Source: Limnoperna fortunei (taxonomy: Eukaryota; Mollusca; Bivalvia; Mytilida; Modiolidae). Taken from it: a DNA stretch of 64,000 bases. This document shows positions 1-10,172 of this stretch, piece after piece. The position numbers were made by a program, and so were the translations under genes. The stretch's first letter is position 1, and each line of letters opens with the position of its first letter. The notes beneath the pieces were generated by a model, which was not told where the DNA came from, did no database searches, and saw only the letters and a list, made by a program, of their open reading frames with translations. The stretch lies in contig OX104116.1 in the NCBI GenBank assembly GCA_944474755.1, positions 6,451,547 through 6,515,546 on the forward strand, in the 5' to 3' direction.

Positions 1-594
1 TGAGTAACCACAAAAGGAACAAGAAATCTTTTGATGCAAAGCATCAGTTCGCCGCCGATTTATTCTACATTCTGCACGCGTTTGTCAAAGTGATTTCTAA
101 AAACGAGGCCTTTGAACTTACAAGTATTAGCATCCTAAAAAGCTAGCCGTCTCTAAGCTTGATTTTTGGTGAACAAAAATACGTACTGTTTTTAATGTTA
201 TTATGTATTGTTATTATTAACATCACTTCATTACAAGTACACAATGTTTAGATAGCCAAATCGGGCAACCGCAAAATATAGGTCAGAGGCAGCATTTGAA
301 GCATGCACTATGCTAAGCATCTCTAGATGCATCATTCTACGCGGTAAGATAGTTGATGTGAACCTTGTCAGTAAGCAGGAAAAGATTAAAATTGTTCTCC
401 TTTTCTCACTTGTTTTTCCGTTTTTCTCCGTTTAAGTTTTATGATACACATTTTATGATAAACATACACAAATCAATGCGTCTTTCCTTTTAAAACAGTT
501 AAATTCCCATTATCTTGCATATTTTTTTTCTTTTTTTATCGTAACCGATTCGTGATCGCTCGGCTTTTCTCGAGTGGCAACGAACGGCGGTCGG
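1..594. other. non-coding DNA, no gene seen
   Basis: AT-rich sequence with no convincing reading frame, splice-site pair or RNA gene on either strand. Short T-runs occur near 525-540. The right end leads into a 67-bp repeat that recurs at 2713. Confidence 0.6.
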
Positions 595-661
595 CCTATT
601 ATTATTGCTACCGCAATGTTATGCGGGGTTTTCATCACTAACTTAGCTCTGCTTATCTGTT
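595..661 (+). repeat. 67-70 bp direct repeat, left copy
   Basis: This stretch, from CCTATTATTATTGCTACCGC to GCTCTGCTTATCTGTT, recurs at 2713-2782 with a few substitutions. The two copies bracket the retrotransposon fragment at 685-2047. They may be parts of an older dispersed element into which the retrotransposon copied itself. Confidence 0.6.
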
Positions 662-883
662 GAGTATTTTAGGTTTGGTTTGGACTACCAGGAATGATAT
701 ATGGGCTTGAGATAATGAAATGTAGCAATATGAAATAGAACAACTAGAAAAGAGGCCTTCCAAACAAAACCTAAAATACTGCAGTTTACCTATTCGTTGG
801 TGCAATTCCAATACAGATGTATATAGATCGTAATAATATACTGTCACTCCTTAAGAATATAATCAGATGCCCATCATCAGCAG

Positions 884-979
884 AGTATAATATCTTAATT
901 AGACAACATTGCGTCAGTATAATATCTTAATTAGACAACATTGCGTCAGTATAATATCTTAATTAGACAACATTGCGTC
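884..979 (+). repeat. 32-bp tandem triplication inside the retrotransposon ORF
   Basis: Three consecutive essentially identical 32-bp copies start at 884, 916 and 948, each beginning AGTATAATATCTTAATTAGA. One copy alone encodes the family sequence YNILIRQHCV, so the extra two are a later amplification. Because 32 is not a multiple of three, they break the frame. Confidence 0.95.
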
Positions 980-1268
980 AACAGAAATAGCAACGAACTT
1001 TTTACAGAAAGGGCTGAACTAGTTTTAGAGAAATATGGAATGGAGACAATACATGAACTAATGAAAAACCGTAGATCAAAAAAGGCGTGGAAAAAAGAAG
1101 TAAGGAAGGCACAAAAATTATACTGGTCTCAACAATGTGAGGAAGATATAGCTAAGAAGTCAACCCTTTTACCTCCAATTACAGAAAAAGCCGATGTCAC
1201 AACCACATAATATTTGGGAAGGCGCAGAAAATGTACATACAAAAATAAGAGCGGCAGAAGTCAAGATC

Positions 1269-1733
1269 TGTCGCGAACTGTATTCACGATATTACATGAA
1301 CAATTGTAGTTATTTTTACTTGTGATTATTTTTTAATTATGCCATATTATTATTGTTATATAATTTGTTTGGAACAAGGATGTTATGGTTTATCTAGAAA
1401 TTAGTTGATTGTACTATTGTTTATCTGGAAGCTTCTGGAATTTACATGTTACTATTATTAGATAAGAAAGATTTAGATAATTATAGAAACTACTTGAAAA
1501 AGAACTTTCTACAATATTCTTTATAAAATAGTATATAAGACATGGTTGTAACATTTATAGGAGTTAAAGTTTAAGTTTAATTTCAAGTAATAGTTGTAAG
1601 ATTAGACAGTGACAATAGAAGTTATCCAATGTGGTATTGTTGAAAGTGAAAGTAGCTGTACATATTGTAAATAGAAGTTTGCAGTTAATAAAAGTTAGAA
1701 ACCTGATTCCGTGTTAGTTTGGATTTCGCCACA
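1269..1733 (+). mobile_element. 465-bp solo LTR with 5-bp target duplication
   Basis: The segment starts TGTCGCGAA and ends TTCGCCACA, so its termini are inverted repeats matching at 8 of 9 positions with the standard TG...CA ends of LTRs. It is flanked by AGATC on both sides (1264-1268 and 1734-1738), a 5-bp target duplication as made by Gypsy or BEL-type integrases. Inside are a TATA-like box (TATATAAG, about 1532-1539) and a polyadenylation signal (AATAAA, 1687-1692) about 150 bp downstream, the usual LTR order. No internal retroviral genes are present, so this is a solo LTR left by recombination. It sits in the coding part of a non-LTR element. Confidence 0.85.
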
Positions 1734-2047
1734 AGATCAGCTTGTAACTCAAACATACCTGTTTAATACAACAAGAAAAAAGTATGGAGATAATTATATC
1801 AAAACTATATGCTGCCTATGCGGAGATGAGCAGATGATCTACAACATTTTATTCTCAAGTGTCCAAAGCTGGAAAACTTCGGAGAAGGCATCTCCGACAT
1901 ATCAAAAGCTACCTAGATAACCTCAGAAACGATGTTTACCAAGAGTTTGTCACCCAAAACAACCTACTTCAACTCATACTGGACTGTACAAACCAACAGA
2001 TGCCGTATATCAGTAAGCTGAAAAAACAAGGTTATAGAGCTGGATGA

Positions 2048-2685
2048 ACTAACCAGGAACATGTGATATAACCTACATATGGACAGGATGAGACAGTTAA
2101 AGAAGGGGGGGGGGGGCAGGATTCTATTAATATATAAGCTATGTATAATCCGATGCTTTTAGTGTTTTTAATAGAAAAAATGCAATAGTGATGATACCCT
2201 TCTTGTATATATATCTATGAATTTTATTTTGACTCCACGCTTGACCAAGTGCATCTTATCGTTTTAACTCAAGCATCGTGTTTTAGCAGCTTTTATAGTT
2301 TTAGAAACCGCTATTCATGCCCTTTTTGATATCAGAAAGTAAAATTTTAGATTAACAATATTTTAGTGCATTTATGACTACTGCCTGATATTTTACGTAT
2401 AATGCTGCTTCTTGCCTTTTAATGCTTTTAGTGCTTTTACGATAAAGTAGTAATTGTAGACTGAGTTTAATAACTCTACATTTAAATAACTTATATGTGG
2501 ATACCTAACTGTATTATAACCCATACACTGTACATAAATGTTCACCTGATTCCGTCAACTATTCGTATTCTCATTGAGACTATAAGCACCATACACATGC
2601 AATGATGTGTACCACATATATCTATCCAGAGGATAGAGTGCGCCGACTAACGGCGGTAGTTACCTGAACAAGACAAGACAGTTGG
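2048..2685. other. non-coding DNA downstream of the retrotransposon fragment
   Basis: No gene seen. It begins with what may be the retrotransposon 3' UTR and includes a G homopolymer around 2106-2116. The rest is AT-rich. Confidence 0.5.
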
Positions 2686-2712
2686 CCAATCGGCAGCTGT
2701 CTCCCGATTTAG

Positions 2713-2782
2713 CCTATTATGATTGCTACCGCCCCGTAATTACGCCGGGTTTTCATCCCTAACTTAGCTCTGCTTATTTGTT
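2713..2782 (+). repeat. 67-70 bp direct repeat, right copy
   Basis: Counterpart of 595-661. Here the repeat is framed by two copies of CCAATCGGCA...CTCCCGATTTAG (starting at 2686 and 2785), so this side shows a partial tandem duplication of about 99 bp. Confidence 0.6.
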
Positions 2783-2812
2783 TTCCAATCGGCAACTATC
2801 TCCCGATTTAGC

Positions 2813-3084
2813 AGCCAATCAAGACACAGCATTGTTTATCTGTTATCCTTGAGATAAGACTGGTTTCCGCTGTTTAGCTTTTGATTATTTATCCCATCTC
2901 GCATGCGAGACGGGAATTACCCATAAGATTCTATGTAAAGATATGCCCTGCTGTTGTGGCTAGTTTCAAATGCCAATTTCTAAATTGGTGCACATGTAAT
3001 CTTTTGTCATATATTAAATCATAAATATACTTGAATTAAATATTCACGTGGTTCAATTAAATTATTGACATAAAATTTATTTAT
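2813..3084. other. non-coding spacer with a 22-bp palindrome
   Basis: No gene seen. A nearly perfect palindrome centred on GCATGC lies at 2893-2914 (CCCATCTCGCATGCGAGACGGG-type; one mismatched pair). The remainder is AT-rich. Confidence 0.5.
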
Positions 3085-3444
3085 TGAATCTTACAAATAT
3101 CGACATACTCCGGAATTGTCCACACAAAATAGCCTTTTATTCTGGTTTTCGATTTTTCAAAGCTACTCTCGTCGATAGAGTTATCAACAAAATACATAGT
3201 ACCAGGATAAAAAATGGTCTCCCTCTATTATTAACTTCCGTAAATAGAATACTAACAAAATTTATTATTACATGAAACTAAAATATCTCAAAAAATGTTT
3301 GAAGTAAAACCTTATACACCATCTTTATTTTTAGGATTAACATACTTGTAGCAAAATTCTGTTCATTTATGGTAACTAAGTGTACTTTAAAATATGTTCT
3401 CCTTTTATCCATCGTTAGCAACGAAAGTGAATACAAATCCTGGC

Positions 3445-5060
3445 GGCAATAATTAAGCTGTTGTCTGTCGGTTTGACATTTTTAGCAGCACGAAGTTCGG
3501 CGATCGGGATCTGTGTGGATTTTTCAATGGCGTTGTTTGTAAGAGTTAATGGGTATCCTTGTTTCAACCGAAACGTCTTTAATTATTCAAGTCGCATTTT
3601 TCGTAAATCCGGTTTTTCTATAACTGTGCATAATTTTCGTGCTAAACAATATGGAATATTCCGTTTCGTATGCGACGGATAACCAGATTTAAAATTTAAA
3701 TATTGATGAGTGTCCATATCTTTGTAGTAAATGTCGGTTATAATTTCTCCATTAATATTTTTCTCCACTAAGATATCCAGAAACGGTATTTGTTGATTGT
3801 TTATTTCCGATGTAAAATTAATGGCTGGGTGCAAGTCATTTAGAATTCCACTAAAGTAAACTTTAGCGTGTTTTCCCGACGGGTGTTTGCCTGACAAAAT
3901 GGAAAACTGCTACCGCGTTTGGTCGAGTTTATGATCCTTTGACTTTTGTAAACCTCCGATTACACTTTTTGAAATCAACAATTATTGTCCACAGTTAATC
4001 GGCGTTCTGAAATGCGGCTGAATTTTCATTTTGATACATCGATTTTCCATACTAAATTTTGACCTTGTTTTGAACGGAAGTGTACGTTAGGAAAATTCCA
4101 TTGTTGTCTATTCGAAATCCTTCTGGTAATGTCGTCTGCAGTTGAGGCGGGAAAAGTCTCGCGGTTTGTCCGAATACCATATTGTACGTTACGAAAGCAG
4201 ACGAACGTTTGTAAACAACATTAGACCCCTTTAGAAACAAAAATGGCTGACTTCCTATGGAAATTCGATCTATCAAAATGAAAATTCAGCCGCATTTCAC
4301 AACGCCGTTTAGCTGTGGAAAATAATTGTTGATTTCAAAGAGTGTAATATAAGATTTACAAAACGACCATAAACTCGACCAAACGCGGTAGCAGTTTTTA
4401 ATTGTGCCAGGCAAAATCCCGTTGGACAGACACGGTAAAGTTTACTATAAATGTTTTCAAATTTTGGTCCGTTTTTGTCCAGATTATAAAACAGTCATCC
4501 AAAAACCGATACCATGAATTTTCTATGTATTTTGCCATCTCTCAATGCTTAATGTTTTCTCGATTTTTTGGTATAGATTTTGTTCAAGGAATCCCATGAA
4601 TAATGTTGCATAAGTTGGTGCAAATTTAGTTCCCATTGCAGTTCCCCAGATTTGTAAATAGTTTTTATCGTTAAAATTAAAGTTATTTTTCAAAATAAGT
4701 TGTACTGTGTCGAGAATACTAAATCTGTCGTTGATTTTATCCCTATGTTTTTGGACCCAATATTTAATTGCATACAATCCTAAGTCATGGGGTATATTCG
4801 TATATAGACTCAGAAACATCGAATGTAACAAGTTTAGCTTCCGGTTCTGTTCTTTTTGGTAAGTGTGACAGAAAGTCAATATCATCCCGAATAAAGCTTG
4901 GTACGCAAGAATATAATGGTTTAAGGATTATATCCATTAGATTACTTAAACGGTGAGTTGGACACGCCGGACCAGCACTAATTGGCCTAAGTTTCAAGTC
5001 AGTTGGTTTTTCAACAATCACATATTTATTATTCTGTTCTTTAACGTTTGTAAACAACAT
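3445..5060 (-). pseudogene. Penelope-like element reverse transcriptase, interrupted
   Basis: Read on the minus strand, this gives Penelope-like RT blocks in order. They are RPISAGPACPTHRLSN with DFLSHLPKR (4785-5060); SLYTNIPHD and YLQIWGTAMGTKFAPTYA (4523-4885); the catalytic box RFLDDCFIIW (near 4470-4500); then HPAINFTSEI, FLDILVEKN, DMDTHQYLNFKSGYPSHTKR (3583-3850) and, past an in-frame stop at about 3580, LKTFRLKQGYPL with NAIEKSTQIPIAELRAAK down to 3445. GTAMGT, DTHQYL and the SGYPSHTKR-like string are characteristic of Penelope-like elements. The frame is split by a 592-bp inverted-repeat element (3855-4446), by a stop and by shifts. A basic stretch at about 3090-3200 may be residue of the region before the GIY-YIG endonuclease, but no clear GIY-YIG is visible. 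A partial repeat abuts the 5' side at 5042. Confidence 0.85.
3855..4446. mobile_element. 592-bp inverted-repeat element inserted in the Penelope RT (family A)
   Basis: Terminal inverted repeats start AGTAAACTTTA and run about 200 bp with gaps. The best-conserved inner block begins AAAACTGCTACCGCGTTTGG at 3902 and its exact reverse complement ends near 4400. The outer 48 bp of the arms are more diverged. Removing the segment brings TKTDQNLKTFI next to SGILNDLHP, so it landed inside the RT ORF just after the catalytic box. No transposase is encoded, so this is non-autonomous. The target duplication could not be fixed by eye. Relatives lie at 5042-5180, 54007-54545 and 62345-62766. Confidence 0.75.
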
Positions 5061-5180
5061 TAGACTCCTTTAGAAACAAAAATGGCTGACTTCCTATGGA
5101 AATTCGATCTACCAAAATGAAAATTCAGCCGCATTTCACAACGCCGTTTAGCTGTGGAAAATAATTGTTGATCTCAAAAG
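5042..5180 (+). repeat. partial copy of the family A element
   Basis: Nearly identical to about 4206-4338 of the complete inverted-repeat copy (AACGTTTGTAAACAACATTA through the CGCCGTTTAGCTGTGG block). It is truncated on both sides and begins exactly where Penelope-like coding stops being recognisable. Confidence 0.8.
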
Positions 5181-5204
5181 AAACGGCGGGTTAAACCATG
5201 TTGT

Positions 5205-5420
5205 ATGGCATGTCAAACCTCCCACTTTGATACTGCAGCTAGACGGTATACAAAATGGTATAAAATTCATTTTCTCAAAATAGGATTTAATCCACTTGTT
5301 CCTAGAATATTACCAAGGTCAGGCAAAAATTATACTTTGTGTGAAAAATGTGACACATATACTATGCAAGGCACTGAGAGAAAACTGTATATTCAATTTA
5401 CCGAATTGAGAAGCATTTAG
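5205..5420 (+). other. unassigned 71-codon open frame
   Basis: The open frame contains a CEKC pair but no second metal-binding pair, no recognised family sequence, and no evident splice or regulatory context. It lies between two dispersed repeats. It is probably chance or an unrecognised transposon remnant. Confidence 0.2.
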
Positions 5421-5449
5421 CATTAACTGGAGAGAAATAGGGTTACATT

Positions 5450-5780
5450 ATAAAATAATTTAATTTGCTTTGTAAACAGAAATCTGATTGGCCAATTCAA
5501 ATGGAGAACCCAATACTATGTGATATATCTTGCGTTCGTCACATGAATTATTCTTACGACGTTAAAATTCAACTAGTGCAATGATGTCATTATTTTTGCC
5601 GTTACAATTGTCAAAATTAATAGTTAAAATTAAATCATAAGGAATATTGTAAATTTCTTGACAGGATATACTGTATAAAATGGTTTGGTTCTGTTTACAC
5701 CATTCATAAACCGTTTCGCTTTTATTAGTGACTGACCATTGCCTTATTAAATTTAATACACCGGGCAAAATAATTAAATC
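5450..5780. repeat. dispersed repeat family B, copy 1
   Basis: Shares a scaffold with 26066-26398 and 60845-61080: TTTGCTTTG...CTGATTGGCCAATTCAAATG, then CGTTAAAATTCAA, a GATGTCATTATTTTTGCCGTT-like block, and ATAAGGAATATTGTAAATTTCTTGA. It encodes nothing recognisable, so it is probably a non-autonomous mobile repeat. Confidence 0.65.
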
Positions 5781-5835
5781 ATATCAATTAATATTTATTG
5801 TGTCAAAAATATGAAACTTCTGTTGATTGGTTGAT

Positions 5836-6050
5836 GAATAATCGATTTATTTGTTTGTTTATTTATTTGTTTTGTTTAACGTCCAACGAGCAATATTCAT
5901 GTTAAATTCAGGACGAAAAAAAGCTAGCAAATATATCACAAGGGAATAAGTGAAGGAAAACCCAAGTGGCAAAGTCCAAACACTAATACAGAGCCATGGG
6001 AAAACAATAACAAACACAAAACAAAACAACGCAAAAACAAGCAAGCAACA
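5836..6050. repeat. left flank of the 68-bp array, with a dispersed-repeat fragment
   Basis: TTTGTTTGTTTATTTATTTG is followed by TTTAACGTCCAACGAGCAAT and an A-rich, K/N-type tract. A related phrase (GAACATCCAGCAAGCAATAT) occurs at about 56390-56410. It resembles a SINE tail, but no promoter head was seen. Confidence 0.4.
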
Positions 6051-7140
6051 AGTATAACAGAGGCCTGGATGTTGACATAATGTACGGGTCAGTTGGACTG
6101 AAAGCTGTAAATACTGTAAGTATAAAAGACGCCGGGAGGTTGCCATAATGAACGGGTCAGTCGGACCGAAAGCTGTACATACTGTAAGTATAACAGAGGC
6201 CAGGAGGTTGACATAATGTACGGGTTAGTCGGATTGAAAGGTGTACATACTGTAGGTTTAACAGGGGCCGGGAGGTTGACATTATGTGCGGGACAGTCCA
6301 ATTGAAGCCTGTTCGTACTGGAAGTATAACAGAGGCAGGGAGGTTGACATAATGTACGGGTGAGACGGATTGAAAGCTTTACATACTGTAAGTATAAGAG
6401 GGGCCAGGAGGTTGACATAAGGTACGGGTCAGTTGGACTGAAAGATGTACATACTGTAAGTATGACAGGGGCCGGGAGGTTGACATAAGGTACGGGTCAG
6501 TGCGTTTGAATGCTGTACATACTGTAAGTATTACAGGCGCCGGATAGTTGAAATAATGTACCGGTAAGTCGGACTGAAAGCTGTACGTGCTGTTAGTATA
6601 TAAGAGGCCGGGAGGTTGACATAATGTATGGATCAGTCACATTGAAACCTGTACATACTGTAAGTATAACAACGACAGGGAGGTTGAAATAATGTACGGG
6701 TGAGTCGGACTGAAAGCTGTACATACTGTAAGTATAACATAGGCCGGGATGTTGACATAATGTACGGGTCAGTTGGACTGAATGCTGTACATACTGTAAG
6801 TATAAGAGGGGCCGGGAGGTTGACATAATGTACGGATCAGTCGGACTGAAAGCTGTACATACTGTAAGTATAACAGAGGCCAGGATGTTGACATAATGTA
6901 CGGGTCAGTTGGACTGAGAGCTGTACATACTGTAAGTATAACACGGACCGGGAGGTTGACATAATGTTCGGGTAAGTCGGACTGAAAGCTGTACATACTG
7001 TAAGTATAACAGAGGCCAGGATGTTGACATAATGTACGGGTCAGTCGGACTGAAAGCTGTACATACTGTAAGTATAACAGAGGCCAGGATGTTGAAATAA
7101 TGTACGGGTCAGTAGGACTGAAAGCTGTTCATATTATAAG

Positions 7141-10099
7141 TATAGTAGAGGCCGGGATGTTGACAAAATATTAACGGCTCAGTGAGATTGAAAGCTGTAC
7201 ATACTGTAAGTATAACAGAGGCAGTGAGGTTGACATAATGTTCGGATCTGTTTTACTGAGACCTGTACTTACTGTAAGTATAACAGGTGCCGTGAGGTTG
7301 ACATAATGTACGGATAAGTTGACTGAAAGCTCAACATACTGTAAGTATAAACAGAGGCCTGGTGGTTTACATGTGGTACGGGTAAGTCGGACTGAAAGCT
7401 GTATATACTGTAAGTATAACAGAAGCCCGGAGGTTGACATAATGTACGGTCAGTTGGTTTGTAAGCTGTACATACTGTAAGTATAACAGGGGCTGGAAGG
7501 ATGACATAAAGTACGTGTCAGTTGGACTGAAAGCTGCACATACTGTAAGTATAACAGAGGTCGGCGGGTTGACATAATGTATGGGTAAGTCAGACTGATA
7601 GCTTAACACACTGTAAGTAAAACAGAGGCCGGGAGGTTGACATAATGTGCGGGACTTTCCAACTGAAGCCTGTTCGTACTGTAAGTATAACAGAGGCAGG
7701 GAGGTTGAAATAATGTACGGGTGAGTAGGATTGAAAGCTTTACATACTGTAAGTATAAGAGAGGCCAGGAAGTTGACATAAGGTACGGGTCAGTTGGACT
7801 GAAAGATGTAACAGAGGCCGGTAGGTTGGCAAAATGTACGGGTAAGTCGGACTGTAAGCTGTACATACTGTAAGTATAACAGAGACCAGAGGTTGACATA
7901 ATGTACGGGTAAATCGGACTGAAAGCTGTACGTAAATATAACAGAGGCCGGGAGGTTGACATAATGTACGTGTAAATCGGACGGAAAGTTGTACATAATT
8001 TTAGTATAACAGAGGCCGGGGGCTGTTTATACTGTAAGTATAGTAGCGGCCGGGAGGTTGACATAATATTGTACAGGTCAGTGCGATTGAATGCTGTACA
8101 TACTGTAAGTATTAAAGGCGCCGGGAAGTTGAAATAATATACCGGTAAGTCGGACTGAAAGCTGTACATGCTGTTAGTATAACAGAGGCCGGGAGGTTGA
8201 CATAATGTACGGATTAGTCGCATTAAAAGCTGTACATACTGTAAGTATAATAGTGGCCGGGAGGTTGACATAATTTACGGGTAAGTCGGCCTGAAAGCTG
8301 TACATAATGCAAGTATAACAGAGGCCGGCAGGTTGACATAATGTACGGGTCAGTCGGAATGAAAGCAGTACATACTGTAAGTATAACAGCGACAGGGAGG
8401 TTGAAATAATGTACGGGTAAGTCGGACTGAAAGCTGTACATACTGTGAGTATAACAGAGGCCGGAAGGTTAAAATGATGTACTGGTAAGTCGAACTGAAA
8501 GCTGCACATACTGTAAGTATATCAGAGGCCAGGATATTGCCATAATGTACGGGTCAGTTGGACTGAAAGCTGTACATACTGTAAGTATATCAGAGGCCGG
8601 GAGGTTGACATAATTTACGGGTAAGTCGGCCTGAAAGCTGTACATAATGTAAGTATAGTAGAGGCCGGGATGTTGACAAAATATTAACGGCTCAGTGAGA
8701 TTGAAAGCTGTACATACTGTAAGTATAACAGAGGCAGTGAGGTTGACATAATGTTCGGATCTGTTTTACTGAGACCTGTACTTACTGTAAGTATAAACAG
8801 AGGCCTGGTGGTTTACATGTGGTACGGGTAAGTCGGACTGAAAGCTGTATATACTGTAAGTATAACAGAAGCCCGGAGGTTGACATAATGTACGGTCAGT
8901 TGGTTTGTAAGCTGTACATACTGTAAGTATAACAGGGGCTGGAAGGATGACATAAAGTACGTGTCAGTTGGACTGAAAGCTGCACATACTGTAAGTATAA
9001 CAGAGGTCGGCGGGTTGACATAATGTATGGGTAAGTCAGACTGATAGCTTAACACACTGTAAGTAAAACAGAGGCCGGGAGGTTGACATAATGTGCGGGA
9101 CTTTCCAACTGAAGCCTGTTCGTACTGTAAGTATAACAGAGGCAGGGAGGTTGACATAATGTACGGGTGAGTAGGATTGAAAGCTTTACATACTGTAAGT
9201 ATAAGAGAGGCCAGGAAGTTGACATAAGGTACGGGTCAGTTGGACTGAAAGATGTAACAGAGGCCGGTAGGTTGGCAAAATGTACGGGTAAGTCGGACTG
9301 TAAGCTGTACATACTGTAAGTATAACAGAGACCAGAGGTTGACATAATGTACGGGTAAATCGGACTGAAAGCTGTACGTAAATATAACAGAGGCCGGGAG
9401 GTTGACAAAATGTACGTGTAAATCGGACGGAAAGTTGTACATAATTTTAGTATAACAGAGGCCGGGAGCTGTTTATACTGTAAGTATAGTAGCGGCCGGG
9501 AGGTTGACATAATATTGTACAGGTCAGTGCGATTGAATGCTGTACATACTGTAAGTATTAAAGGCGCCGGGAAGTTGAAATAATATACCGGTAAGTCGGA
9601 CTGAAAGCTGTACATGCTGTTAGTATAACAGAGGCCGGGAGGTTGACATAATGTACGGATTAGTCGCATTAAAAGCTGTACATACTGTAAGTATAATAGT
9701 GGCCGGGAGGTTGACATAATTTACGGGTAAGTCGGCCTGAAAGCTGTACATAATGCAAGTATAACAGAGGCCGGCAGGTTGACATAATGTACGGGTCAGT
9801 CGGAATGAAAGCAGTACATACTGTAAGTATAACAGCGACAGGGAGGTTGAAATAATGTACGGGTAAGTCGGACTGAAAGCTGTACATACTGTGAGTATAA
9901 CAGAGGCCGGAAGGTTGAAATGATGTACTGGTAAGTCGAACTGAAAGCTGCACATACTGTAAGTATATCAGAGGCCAGGATATTGCCATAATGTACGGGT
10001 CAGTTGGACTGAAAGCTGTACATACTGTAAGTATATCAGAGGCCGGGATGTTGACATAATTTACGGGTAAGTCGGCCTGAAAGCTGTACATAATGTAAG
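7141..10099. repeat. higher-order repeat: two tandem copies of about 1.45-1.51 kb
   Basis: 7141-8653 and 8654-10099 are near-identical blocks of variant 68-bp units, recognised by rare variants such as a unit with TATAGTAGAGGCCGGGATG followed by ATATTAACGGCTCAGTGAG. The second copy lacks one unit (about 67 bp), giving offsets of 1513 before and 1446 after the missing unit. Confidence 0.85.
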
Positions 10100-10172
10100 T
10101 ATAACAGAGGCCGGTAGGTTGACATAATGTACGGGTCAGTCGGACTGAAAGCAGTACATACTGTAAGTATAA

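Larger units (their letters stand above)
685..2047 (+). pseudogene. non-LTR retrotransposon 3' fragment (C-terminal RT region and zinc knuckle)
   Basis: Conceptual translation matches, block by block, the C-terminal part of the second retrotransposon copy at 59377-60198. Aligned pairs are MIYGLEIMKCSN with LLYGLDVVRPSC, VGAIPIQMYID with LGRIPISAEID, KKAWKKEVRKA with KESWNALVNRT, PHNIWEGA with PHNIWSSC, and a terminal C-x2-C...H-x4-C knuckle (CLCGDE then QHFILKC). The frame is broken by point changes near 730-780, by a 32-bp triplication (884-979), by a solo LTR (1269-1733), and by single-base shifts near 1740 and 1830. With the LTR removed, KI joins SLVTQTYLFNTT, aligning with KIAVGTLILQSH, so the two halves are one former ORF. 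It is a dead 5'-truncated copy. The CR1/Jockey-like assignment rests on the knuckle and overall layout and is tentative. Confidence 0.8.

Noticed and set aside
1531..1692. TATA-like box and AATAAA as signals of a host gene
   Set aside because: Both lie inside the solo LTR with correct spacing for LTR promoter and polyadenylation signals.
3084..3275. Plus-strand ORF of 63 codons
   Set aside because: No family resemblance. The minus strand here may be the decayed end of the Penelope-like element.
7603..8271. Minus-strand ORF of 222 codons (and about 60 similar ones between 5,859 and 20,844)
   Set aside because: All lie in the 68-bp array, overlap in two or three frames, begin at equivalent places in any unit and end wherever a variant unit has a stop. 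No splice or promoter context. Period artefact.
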